Assembly: GCA_004151065.3 (NCBI GenBank)
Contig: NWUY0300000601.1
Location: forward strand, 9,568 to 25,141
Origin: Larix sibirica
Taxonomy: Eukaryota > Streptophyta > Pinopsida > Pinales > Pinaceae
DNA length: 15,574 nucleotides
Direction of reading: 5' to 3'
The first letter of the stretch is position 1; the number at the start of each line of letters is the position of its first letter. The notes under the pieces are model-generated. The model saw only the letters and a program-made list of their open reading frames with translations. It did not search any database and was not told the origin of the DNA. This document shows, one piece after another, positions 8,489-15,574 of this stretch. A program made the translations under genes and the position numbers.

Positions 8489-8566
8489 AAAAAAATCACG
8501 CCGGTTTATAAAATAATAATATTTAAAAAAAATCCATGTTGGCTCATAAAATAAAATATTATGAAA
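8489..8566. repeat. AT-rich imperfect duplication
   Basis: Two imperfect copies of a unit of about 37-40 bp lie in a row: AAAAAAATCACGCCGGTTTA followed by AT-only sequence, then AAAAAAATCCATGTTGGCTC followed by similar AT-only sequence. It lies in an AT-rich tract (8410-8605) that also holds the unknown base 8451. The tract may form part of the distal promoter of the gene starting at 8917. Confidence 0.55.
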
Positions 8567-8657
8567 AGTAATTAAAAAAAAAAAATACACATTTGTATTT
8601 AAGGATCCAACCATCCAAAATCAATACACCACACCAACGTACCCATGGCAAAGCTGA

Positions 8658-8664
8658 TATAAAG
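8658..8664 (+). promoter_or_regulatory. Candidate TATA box for the 8917 gene
   Basis: TATAAAG within GATATAAAGATCC. With a start about 30 bp downstream it would leave a leader of roughly 230 bp before ATG 8917. CAACCAATTC at about 8743-8752 looks like a CCAAT box but would lie downstream of the start, so it is doubtful. An alternative TATA-like site is TATTTAAGG at about 8597. Confidence 0.3.
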
Positions 8665-8916
8665 ATCCCTGGATAATCCTGGATACGTAGCATTTGTTTT
8701 CTCCTATGAGTCGATTTTAGCCATTCTCTGGTTGTCGTCACCAACCAATTCAAAGCCCCTGACCAGTCTCTCGGGCTTCTCTAACGTGCTTGCCTTCGGT
8801 TCCTGATTTGAAAGAGGCCTCCTTGTTTGGGTGTATTTCAGCTCCTACAAATAGCGTGAAAGAGCCACAGCTAAAGCAAGAAAAAGTAAAAGCTGCAAAG
8901 CCGGACAAGGTTAATC

Positions 8917-9075
8917 ATGGAATATCCAGGCCCAGGCAAAGATTATCAGAAGATATATTGGTCAACTTCAGCGAGCGTAAGGGAAAATCTACCATTTCGT
9001 GTTTCCTATGTCCATAGGAGTTCAGGGAGTCCTAAACGGGTTTCTTTATACGAGAGCTTCTACATTGATCAACCT
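8917..9075 (+). CDS. Exon 1 of the 174-residue gene
   Basis: Fifty-three codons from the ATG to IDQP, ending exactly at a codon boundary before GTGAGT. A second frame is also open from 8763 to a TAG at 9015-9017 without an ATG. It includes KEPQLKQEKVKAAKPDKVN, has its own protein-like look and overlaps this exon. It may be leader sequence open by chance, or an N-terminal extension put out of frame by a mutation or sequencing error. Confidence 0.68.
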
Positions 9076-9941
9076 GTGAGTTTTCAATTTCTTTCATTTT
9101 GATCTTCCTATTTTAATTAGTAATGGCTTCGGTCAAAAATGTTGGTTGGGATCTGCACTAGCCATAGATTGCTTGGAATTTACCACTATTAGTTCCACCC
9201 TTAGTGCATTCCATATGGCTCTACCTGAGAATCCAAAAGCCATATGAAATTGGAGAGTTTTATAGTTTTTTTATCAACTGTTCCAAGAGCTAGAAGATAT
9301 GAGTATTCTACCATTCTCATAGATCTACACAAGGCATACAGAAAAAGAATAAAATACTTGGTAAACAGACATAATCATCCCAAAAAAACATAGAGAATTT
9401 ATCAGAAAAAAATGAAGAGGTTGCTATGTCTTTATGCTTTTTCGTTTTGGATTGTTTGAATCTAAAGCATGATTGGTATATACTGAATGCATATACATCT
9501 CGTCTTGTAGAAGTTATGATCTTATGCCTGCCGACAGTCCAAGTTCCTTGAAAAGTTTTTATATTTGTTTTTCAGGCTATCAAGATAGAGGAGATTTCTT
9601 GCAAACTAAACGTAAACCCCCAAGCTCAATCTCCAGATATAATGTCACCCGCTTCTCCCGTGACAGAAACACCTGATGGGATGCAAGAGAATTTTGGAGC
9701 TAGTCCTGCAATATCTGATGATTCTCCAACTTCTGAAACCATCCAAGATGGTCAAATAATGGATGCAGAGCCTGTACCATTAAACTGTCAACTGTCAACT
9801 GTCAACTGTTACACAACTTCTACGAGGAAGAAGAAACCCAATCTTTTTAAAAAAGTTCTCTCCTACTTCTTTCCCTTTCCAGCTCCAGATTTAGCTGCGT
9901 GTGGCGCTTGCAAGAGTAGACCACGGCGTAAGAAAGCTTGA
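8917..9941 (+). CDS. Two-exon gene, 174-residue hydrophilic protein, unrecognised
   Basis: Exons 8917-9075 (53 codons) and 9576-9941 (122 codons with stop) join in phase 0. The donor is ATCAACCT/GTGAGT and the acceptor follows TTTATATTTGTTTTTCAG. ATG 8917 has A at -3 and G at +4, and an in-frame TAA lies 30 bp upstream, so it is the likely start. Residues 1-53 contain YWSTSASVRENLPFRVSYVH, which looks like a compact conserved unit. Residues 75-125 are Ser/Pro/Asp/Glu-rich and probably disordered. Residues 126-135 include a stretch made by a 7-bp repeat. The C-terminus has KKKPNLFKKVL, an aromatic-proline run YFFPFPAPD, then ACGACKSRPRRKKA, with a CxxC and a basic cluster that could be a nuclear signal. 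No signal peptide or membrane span is seen. I recognise no family. Confidence 0.7.
9576..9941 (+). CDS. Exon 2 of the 174-residue gene
   Basis: It begins GCT ATC AAG (AIKIEEISCKLNVNPQAQSP) after a strong polypyrimidine acceptor, and ends with TGA at 9939-9941. A GTAAG donor-like site lies inside the last codons (9928-9932). If used with the acceptor before 10110 it would replace the last four residues with about ten others. Confidence 0.7.
   Translation, partial: AIKIEEISCKLNVNPQAQSPDIMSPASPVTETPDGMQENFGASPAISDDSPTSETIQDGQIMDAEPVPLNCQLSTVNCYTTSTRKKKPNLFKKVLSYFFPFPAPDLAACGACKSRPRRKKA
9784..9811. repeat. 7-bp tandem repeat inside exon 2 (four units)
   Basis: Three exact ACTGTCA units followed by ACTGTTA. 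As the unit is not a multiple of three, each repeat is read in a different frame, giving NCQLSTVNC. A gain or loss of one unit would shift the frame and remove the conserved-looking basic C-terminus. Confidence 0.95.
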
Positions 9942-10250
9942 ATCGGGTAATGGGCTTTTTAAAAACCTTTTGGATAAATCATTTGATATCAAAAATTTAC
10001 AAGTACTGCCAAGCATTATAGAACGTGTAACAAGATAACTAGTTTAGATTTTTCTGTTTCTAATTGATGGGGGATGTAAATTAATTCTTTGAATCGTATC
10101 AATGCAGACGATATTCTTATAACGAGGAGGCTCCTGTGAGTTCAATTCAAGTTTCTGGTCATGGGATGCTTGACAAATCAGCTTTTCTTTCAGTTCATGC
10201 AGAACAGTATTGAGGTCAATCATTTTTAATGTAATCTGTCATAGAGAATT
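9942..10250 (+). other. Probable 3' untranslated region with intron-like signals
   Basis: After the stop codon, donor-like and acceptor-like sites alternate: CGG/GTAATG at 9945, AATGCAG before 10110, CTCCT/GTGAGT at 10136, and TTTCTTTCAG before 10193. They could mark spliced exons of the 3' untranslated region or an alternative C-terminus. Only transcript data can decide. No clear polyadenylation signal is visible. Confidence 0.3.
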
Positions 10251-10554
10251 CCACGTCGTTTTAACTTGTTTTGAATTGGGTGACTAGATTGGTAACTGGT
10301 TCAGGGATCAGATGGTACTAGAATCAATTCACCGAATTTATATTCCTCCCATTGATATCTTTTATGGCATTTTCCAAACATAAACTATGAGCATTTTCTT
10401 TTCTTCAAATAGGAATAGTCTTCAGATAAACATGGATAACAGATTCCATTAATGTGTTTGATCAGAATTTCATGAAAAACTGTCATAATATACCATTGAA
10501 TCACCAGGTCCGTATCTATGACTTTTCAGTAAAACCTGAGTACACATCAGATTA

Positions 10555-10563
10555 TAAAGATTG
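10555..10563. repeat. Target site duplication, left
   Basis: TAAAGATTG, identical to 10730-10738 on the other side of the MITE. A 9-bp duplication is typical of the Mutator superfamily. Confidence 0.9.
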
Positions 10564-10729
10564 GGCGTGTGATAACTGGCATTCAAATCGCCCCTTACCA
10601 GCGATAGAAAATTTTCTTGCGAGACATAGTTCCACCCCCTTTATTATTTTTTTGCTCGTTTTTATAATTAAATTTAGGGAACAAATCACCAGAAAAGCAA
10701 GGCGATTTGAATGCCAGTTATCCCACGCC
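10564..10729. mobile_element. Mutator-type MITE, 166 bp
   Basis: Terminal inverted repeats of 29 bp (10564-10592 and 10701-10729) start GGCGTG and end AAATCGCC, with a single mismatch at position 7 (T against G). They are flanked by perfect 9-bp duplications. The 108-bp interior is not coding, so the element is non-autonomous and needs a transposase from elsewhere. Repeat length, G-start and 9-bp duplication together indicate a MULE-derived MITE. An 8-bp duplication (hAT-like) would need an unequal left end and fits worse. The near-identical ends and intact duplication suggest a fairly recent insertion. A 92-codon frame (10454-10732) crosses the element and is therefore not a gene. Confidence 0.9.
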
Positions 10730-10738
10730 TAAAGATTG
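10730..10738. repeat. Target site duplication, right
   Basis: TAAAGATTG, exact partner of the left duplication at 10555-10563. Confidence 0.9.
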
Positions 10739-10995
10739 TTTCCACTTAATAACATTACTTTTTAGTAAAATTTAAGTACACCAACAGTTTCTAAAGATTT
10801 CCGAAAGCACACCAACTTTAAATTCACATATATTTATTTTCACTGCAACCACCTAACAATGTTTTATCAAGGAGAGGTCAAAGTTCACCCAAATAGATCA
10901 AGGAACATCAAAGTTTTAGGTCAAAATTTTGAATTAGATTAACTGTAAAAAAAATTAAACTTTCTAACAAAATATTTATCAGGCATGAAAGTTTA

Positions 10996-11055
10996 GTTCA
11001 AGTGAAGTGAATAGTGTTAGAGGAAAGAAGTTCAAGTGAATAGTAGTAGAGGAGA
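10996..11055. repeat. Imperfect tandem repeat
   Basis: GTTCAAGTGAAGTGAATAGT with TTAGAGGA is followed at 11030 by GTTCAAGTGAATAGTAGTAG with AGGAGA. The unit is about 34 bp and an internal 5-bp deletion separates the copies. Confidence 0.65.
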
Positions 11056-11985
11056 CTATACCATTGTCAAGATTTATTTGATATGAAATTTAATGTATGA
11101 AAATGTATCAGATATATATAATTATATAAATTAGATAAATTAAAATTATAAACATTGTTTTACATACTTAATTTGCAAACTTGATAGTCATAGTAGATAT
11201 TGTTTGAGTTAGTTTGTTTATGTTAGTAAATTATAATATATATGATAGATATCAATTTAAATATAGATTTGATTCTTCTAAACATTTGATAAATCCCTTT
11301 TAAAATAGATCTATACTGATCTTAGTAAACCAATAAGTACAACTACAACTAAACTAAGAAATTACCTCACATGCACCATATTCAATGATCTAAATTCTAA
11401 AACCACAGTCTATGTATGAGCAGACAAGGATGGAGAAAGCATTTGATAGACAAATAGACTAAAAGAATTATGTATCAAAGTTTGTTCATACTTTCTCTTG
11501 GAAATATTCTCATGCTGCACAACCAAGCCTTTGCAGAATTAGAGCACTGCACATCTCGAGATGATGGTGACAGAATATACGGGAAGCACAAAATATCTAT
11601 GCATGCTGGTTGTAGACTAGTCACAAGTGTCGATTCTTAAAGTGCCCAGGCAGGGTGATGGTTGAACCATTCCCATATTGAATGATGAGTAAAAAACAAT
11701 TGAATATTTATTTTGAGACCTAATTTTGAGCATCGACCTACTAATAATGTGAGTCGCAACCCTACCAAAATCCATAAACCTTCATATTTGGTTAATTGTA
11801 CAATTCTATGGGCCAGTCAACCTACCAATTTGAATTGAAATGAAACTTATCCATGCCATCTGTAGTGAGATTTTTGTCATAATGGTTTGCCCAAAACGCT
11901 TACTTAGAAGTTGTGTAAATTAAGCTAACAAACAAATGAAATAACACCTTGTAGAAGACTTAGGAAAGGTCTTTTCCTTCCTCAC
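11056..11985. other. AT-rich intergenic spacer
   Basis: Low-complexity TA-rich sequence at 11090-11300, then ordinary AT-rich DNA. No open frame, repeat or regulatory site that I can support. Confidence 0.5.
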
Positions 11986-11989
11986 ATGC

Positions 11990-12210
11990 TCAACTCCAAG
12001 CTTGGGAGAAATGAAATGCTGGGTAGAAACGAAAGAAGTAAGCTACTCTCGACGATTTGCACCCCGGGCCCACCCGGTATCGTCGAAAGATCCCTCACGT
12101 AGTTTGTTTTTTTTGCTTATTCTGATGATCCTACCATCCTTGGGTCGGTCTAACTCTATGCTTTTTCACGGAAAACTCAGTCTTCTTCGGCCGAATAAAA
12201 GCTAATCATT
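11990..12210. other. Possible organelle-derived DNA insertion
   Basis: A block with different texture from its flanks: CCCCGGGCCCACCCGG, AAACGAAAGAAGTAAGC and CACGGAAAACTCAGTC are in the style of plant mitochondrial DNA. A 67-codon plus frame (12002-12205) ends with LPSLGRSNSMLFHGKLSLLR, which reads like a mitochondrial ORF. I cannot name the donor locus from memory, so this is a composition-based suggestion. An alternative is an old transposon piece. Confidence 0.35.
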
Positions 12211-12220
12211 GAACTGCAAA

Positions 12221-12264
12221 GCATTAAATACAGTAGTTCAAAGCATTAAATATAGTAGCTCAGT
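12221..12264. repeat. 22-bp tandem duplication
   Basis: GCATTAAATACAGTAGTTCA at 12221 is repeated at 12243 as GCATTAAATATAGTAGCTCA. The second copy runs into the A-box-like word at 12256. Confidence 0.85.
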
Positions 12265-12304
12265 GGTTAGGTTCAATTAATTGGATCTGGAGATTCTCCA
12301 ATCC
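12256..12304 (+). promoter_or_regulatory. Possible Pol III A box and B box (tRNA-like or SINE head)
   Basis: TAGCTCAGTGG (12256-12266) matches the tRNA A-box consensus TRGYNNARNGG exactly. GATTCTCCAATCC (12292-12304) resembles the B box GGTTCGAATCC with an inserted base and mismatches. The spacing is about 36 bp, slightly short. No cloverleaf can be folded, so this is not an intact tRNA gene. A SINE head or chance are the alternatives. No poly(A) tail or target duplication was found. Confidence 0.25.
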
Positions 12305-12428
12305 AAGAGACCCTAACTCCGTAACTACTGATGTACTACATTTAATACTCGGAGAGCTCAGTGCTTAGCTTTCGCCCTCCCGCACGCGTACCACGCCGTG
12401 TCAGCGGTCCGATCCAACTGCACGTCAC

Positions 12429-12447
12429 CCATGCACTTAATGCATGG
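12429..12447. promoter_or_regulatory. Inverted RY motifs next to an ACGT box
   Basis: CCATGCA-CTTAA-TGCATGG is a perfect 7-bp inverted repeat with a 5-bp spacer. Each arm contains CATGCA, the RY motif bound by B3 factors in seed promoters. GCACGTCA, an ACGT-core bZIP-type site, lies just before at 12420-12427. The pairing is known from seed-maturation promoters. Its position inside a putative first exon makes function uncertain. Confidence 0.3.
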
Positions 12448-12590
12448 ACTGCTTTCCTATTTTTTGAACTTGTTCATCCATCGCGCCTCCCCTGCTGCTC
12501 CGTCTTGCGAACTCGAACGCTCATCCAAACAGTCTCTCGTTTCAGCAGGAGTGTGCAGTCCAGCGATCCTCCTCGTGCGTCTAGCGAAGC

Positions 12591-12676
12591 TCAAACTGCA
12601 CCGGCCTCCAGTCCATTGCCGCATCTCCCCGTTGAAACTCAAACTGCATCGGCCACCAGGCGACTGCGGTATCTCC
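12591..12676 (+). repeat. 48-bp imperfect repeat in the CpG-rich island
   Basis: TCAAACTGCACCGGCCTCCA at 12591 recurs at 12639 as TCAAACTGCATCGGCCACCA, and both copies go on to ATCTCCC. The 48-bp spacing is a multiple of three. In the ATG 12431 frame it repeats as KLKLHRPPVHCRIS and KLKLHRPPGDCGIS. Confidence 0.75.
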
Positions 12677-12704
12677 CTACAGTTTCAGATTGCCGCATCT
12701 TCAG

Positions 12705-12861
12705 GTAATCTCTTTTCTGCGTTTTAGCTACTGAGTGCATTAAGAAACATGAGAGTCCAAATCCAGATTTACCTTTATAGCATATCAAACACCCTCGCAT
12801 TTACAGCTTGGCATTTACCCTCCTCACCTCAGCAAGCCAGACCTCATATTCCAGTGCATTT
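12705..12861 (-). other. Possible gene relic reading on the minus strand
   Basis: On the minus strand about 12855-12815 reads ALEYEVWLAEVRR, in frame with KLKNKNDFDPGSN in the adjoining repeat copy 1. A second frame in that copy reads AGTIHAHGSALWDMIRG, with a shift near 12905 between the two. The composition is protein-like, so a decayed gene piece is plausible. I recognise no family. Confidence 0.3.
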
Positions 12862-13139
12862 GAGCCGGGATCAAAATCATTCTTATTCTTCAGTTTGAAA
12901 TGCCTCTAATCATGTCCCAAAGAGCAGATCCATGGGCATGAATTGTGCCCGCATCGAGGATCAATCCAGAAACAAGCTTCCTACCATCACTCTATTAGAT
13001 AAGCCAGGATCAAAATCATTCTTACTCTTCAGTTTCAAATGCCTCTAATCATGTCCCAAAGAACAGATCCATGGGCATGAATTGTGCCCGCATCAAGGAT
13101 CAATCCAAAAACAAGCTTCCTACCATCACTCTATTAGAT
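12862..13139. repeat. 139-bp tandem duplication
   Basis: Copies 12862-13000 and 13001-13139 abut directly and differ at seven positions (about 95% identical). Five of the seven are G in the left copy and A in the right. The unit includes CATGGGCATGAATTGTGCCC and ends CTCTATTAGAT. The junction has no gap, as expected of a simple tandem duplication. Confidence 0.95.
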
Positions 13140-14450
13140 AATCAATGTTTACTAAAGGCACAAAAAAAGGGTTGGGATTAGTTAATTTTTTATGAATTGC
13201 AATGTTTCCAATCGAAAGTCTCGACACCGAATTTGGAACTGTATGTGATATTTAATCTTGGCATTGTTTATTGGCAATTTTGACATTGAAGTATGTAATT
13301 TCATTTTATATTGAATTGTAGTATAGATTATTCGAAAAATTAGGACTGAACTTTGGAACTGCTTTTCATGTAGGCGTCTGGGCCATGGAATCTGACTTTT
13401 ACATTTGATGATTGTGCAAATAGGTTATGGTTCATGTGTTGATTGAATGTCCAGGTATTGTTTGTGGTCTGAACTAGTATACTACAAGATACATATATTG
13501 ATAATTTTACTTATAATAAGGGTTATATCTAAGTAACAATTTCCAGTCAGAACTAACACCTATATGACAGCTATCTATTTTATTCTTGATAAAAAAGAGA
13601 TGATCTTATTGTGCCACAAAGAGCCAGATAAATTTATCACACTGCAGAGGAATGCCTCTTGCCAAAATCTAGACTTTAAATTCTGAAGATGATTCTTGTG
13701 TCTTTGTAGTTCATGCATCGTAACAAACTAAATTCTATTGTTCAATTGAACTAAATACCTACTACTAAAAGGATACCCTCACATATTGGCTACAAACCTT
13801 CTATAGATTGACTGATTATAATTTCGGGTACGACTGAATACAAAACGATTCCAGGGTTGATATCAAACCGAATCTGACTGTTCATAATTTGTAAAAATGG
13901 CAGTTACAAAAATAGTCCAGGTGACTGCATGATTAATAATTGATTAAATCTAAAGACCTGGACATAACACCTCTAAAACTGTTTTTTTCCAAAAATTCCT
14001 CTAGAATTTGAACTGAAACAAAACACGAAGATCTTACTTGTGGCTCTCTTGCTGAATGGCTTAAGCAAGCTGCCACTTTGGTTCTTAAAAATTTCTAATT
14101 TTTTTGGTGTTTTAGCATTTACAGAGACGTGGGAAAGCCGGGATTGAAATCAATAGCATTAGCTTAGCCTACTGTAAACTTTAGGTGCAAGAGATTGGAA
14201 TTGAAAATATAACTTCAGTCTTGCTTTGGTTTTATTCCATAATCAAAAGATTGTTAAATAACAATGAGGGAAAGTCATTTCTTCTGATTTCTTCTGACAG
14301 AAGAAAAAATGAAATGTTATGATAATACTTTTGATGGCTTAGTGAAATGTATAAATCAGTAAAGGTGAGCCATTTCTAACAATTCTTTATAACATAGATC
14401 AAATTCAAACCTTGAGTTTTAATTTGATAAAAATAGCTAGTTGCCTGTGC
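13140..14450. other. No gene or repeat recognised
   Basis: AT-rich sequence with only short frames. An acceptor-like TTTTCATGTAG at about 13375 precedes an ATG (13385), but that frame stops after seven codons. If the CpG-rich island is a first exon, this would be its intron. Confidence 0.5.
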
Positions 14451-14637
14451 AATGTCTACTATAATCTAGAGTGGGGAAGTTTATCCTTATTTTCATCTTC
14501 ACATCAACAAATACCGAATCAAAATTTTAGATTATTATTTCCTGGGAAATGTCTACTATAATCTAGAGTAGCTAAGTTTGTCCTTACTTTCATATTCACA
14601 ACAACAAATACCAAATAAAAAATTTAAATTATTATTT
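14451..14637. repeat. 90-bp direct repeat, 97 bp apart
   Basis: AATGTCTACTATAATCTAGA occurs at 14451 and at 14548. The copies (14451-14540 and 14548-14637) align throughout with about 15% differences and both end ATTATTATTT. A 7-bp spacer (CCTGGGA) separates them. The start of a third fragment, AGTTTGTCCTTAC, follows at 14638. Confidence 0.9.
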
Positions 14638-15574
14638 AGTTTGTCCTTACAACTCTTTTCTGATATTTTCAATAGAAAATCTTTGTCGTACTCATTGTAT
14701 TGACTTGTTCATGTATAACAATCAGTTGAAGGTTTGAATGACTAACCTCCCAATTTACAAGTTGGTATTTGTTAAACATCTTCAGATTTCTTGATTAGTA
14801 GACAGATTACTGAATGTTACTAGTACTACCGACCTCTGTGTGCTACCTATAGTTTGTGTACTTATATTCAAGAATAGGCCAACCATTTACAATTTCCTCA
14901 TAAAAAAGAATAAGTAAGGTCTGAAATTCTCTATATTGTAATTTGTGCCATCTACAAGAAAAGGAAATCCATTCTCTTCCACACAATGAAGAATAAGTAG
15001 AAGCTTCGTTATAATGTGAATGAGTTATAGACACCTTTTATCTTATTAGTTTTTTAAATGGTTTCTTACCTTCACTTTCACTAATCATATAGCTGCTATC
15101 TTATAGTTGTTGATTTCACCAAATGCTTGCACACTATATTTTAGGAGAAAGCAAAGTCTATTTAATAATTTATAGTCTCCCTTAAACGGTCCATAATACT
15201 TTGTACGATTGAACTGCAATTTCACTATTGACTGTGCAAATTCTATTCACTAATCTATGATTTACTATGACAAAAGAAATGCATGATAAGAATTACAATC
15301 AATACCACCATTTTTTTCTTCTGTACTTATTCTCCAGTAGGCCACCAGTACAGTTAAAGTAAGTTTCTTCGTCATTTGTCTGTAAGAGGAATGTTTCTTC
15401 TCAAATAGTTCTCTAGTATAAAGGAAAGGTACTAGAAAAGGTTCCCATCCTAGTTTCCATCTGGTTCAGTAGTTAAATATTATATTACCATATTTGGATG
15501 AAGATAAATTATCAACTGTGCTTGCCTCCCTCATACACATGCATTCCCTGCGCCAAAACTTATTATGGTTTTCC
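14638..15574. other. No gene or repeat recognised
   Basis: AT-rich DNA. The longest frame is 63 codons on the minus strand (15034-14843), with no splice context or motif, and is probably chance. Confidence 0.5.

Larger units (their letters stand above)
12361..12704 (+). other. CpG-rich island, candidate first exon of a plus-strand gene
   Basis: This is the only strongly GC- and CpG-rich stretch in the window, bordered by AT-rich DNA, and it ends in a good donor, CATCTTCAG/GTAATC (GT at 12705). Two plus frames are open across it. The frame with an ATG at 12431 gives MHLMHGLLSYFLNLFIHRAS and reaches the donor after 91 codons plus two bases. Its Ser/Arg/Ala-rich start might be an organelle targeting peptide. 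It may equally be an untranslated first exon with frames open because GC-rich DNA has few stops. No following exon was recognised up to 15574, so the gene, if real, has a long first intron. Confidence 0.35.

Noticed and set aside
8414-8753. Two minus-strand frames in the AT-rich tract
   Set aside because: Low-complexity Phe/Tyr/Asn-rich translation of poly(A)/poly(T) sequence, crossing the unknown base.
9986-10005. TATCAAAAATTTACAAGTAC resembling the LTR end at 6211
   Set aside because: Eighteen of 20 bases match, but similarity stops on both sides and the primer-site part is missing. Too short to call another LTR.
10454-10732. 92-codon plus-strand frame
   Set aside because: It runs from unique DNA through the whole MITE and ends in its terminal repeat, so it is an accident of the insertion.
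12256-12330. Intact tRNA gene
   Set aside because: The A box is good, but no acceptor, anticodon or T stem pairs.

Overview
This looks like a piece of a seed-plant nuclear chromosome. It is AT-rich, with small exons bounded by GT-AG sites and long introns. Decayed LINE and Ty1-copia sequences, small tandem duplications and one miniature inverted-repeat element lie between the genes. The heavily mutated LINE and the TE-filled introns would suit a large, slowly turning-over genome such as a conifer's, but that is inference; nothing here fixes the species. Two single unknown bases (194, 8451) are present.

Left part (1-3.4 kb): a 193-bp block occurs twice, 465 bp apart (1-193 and 466-658), next to short open stretches I cannot identify. 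A broken LINE ORF2 C-terminal region runs on the minus strand (about 1140-2060). After it comes the leader, primer-binding site and LTR edge of a decayed copia-like element, also minus strand (about 2575-3300).

Central part (3.4-6.8 kb): four minus-strand exons (6780-6680, 4293-4105, 3978-3875, 3618-3405) have good splice sites and join in perfect phase. They give 202 residues of an unrecognised protein, truncated at both ends here. The 2.4-kb intron between the first two holds a decayed plus-strand reading frame (about 4773-5660) and a copia LTR with its primer-binding site (6194-6516).

Middle (6.8-8.6 kb): no exon was found; there are three sets of short direct repeats. A small plus-strand gene follows: ATG at 8917, exons 8917-9075 and 9576-9941, a 174-residue hydrophilic protein with a basic, cysteine-containing C-terminus, unrecognised. 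At 10564-10729 lies a clean 166-bp MITE with 29-bp inverted ends and a perfect 9-bp target duplication (TAAAGATTG), of Mutator type.

Right part (11-15.6 kb): AT-rich spacer, a GC-richer block that resembles organelle DNA (about 11990-12210), a possible tRNA-derived promoter pair (12256-12304) and a CpG-rich island (about 12361-12704) ending in a good splice donor, perhaps the first exon of a plus-strand gene. Two further duplications follow (12862-13139, 14451-14637); the rest shows nothing recognisable.

The genes do not form an operon or an obvious pathway. The most solid observations are the four phase-matched exons, the two-exon gene and the MITE. I did not find a convincing new multi-gene system.
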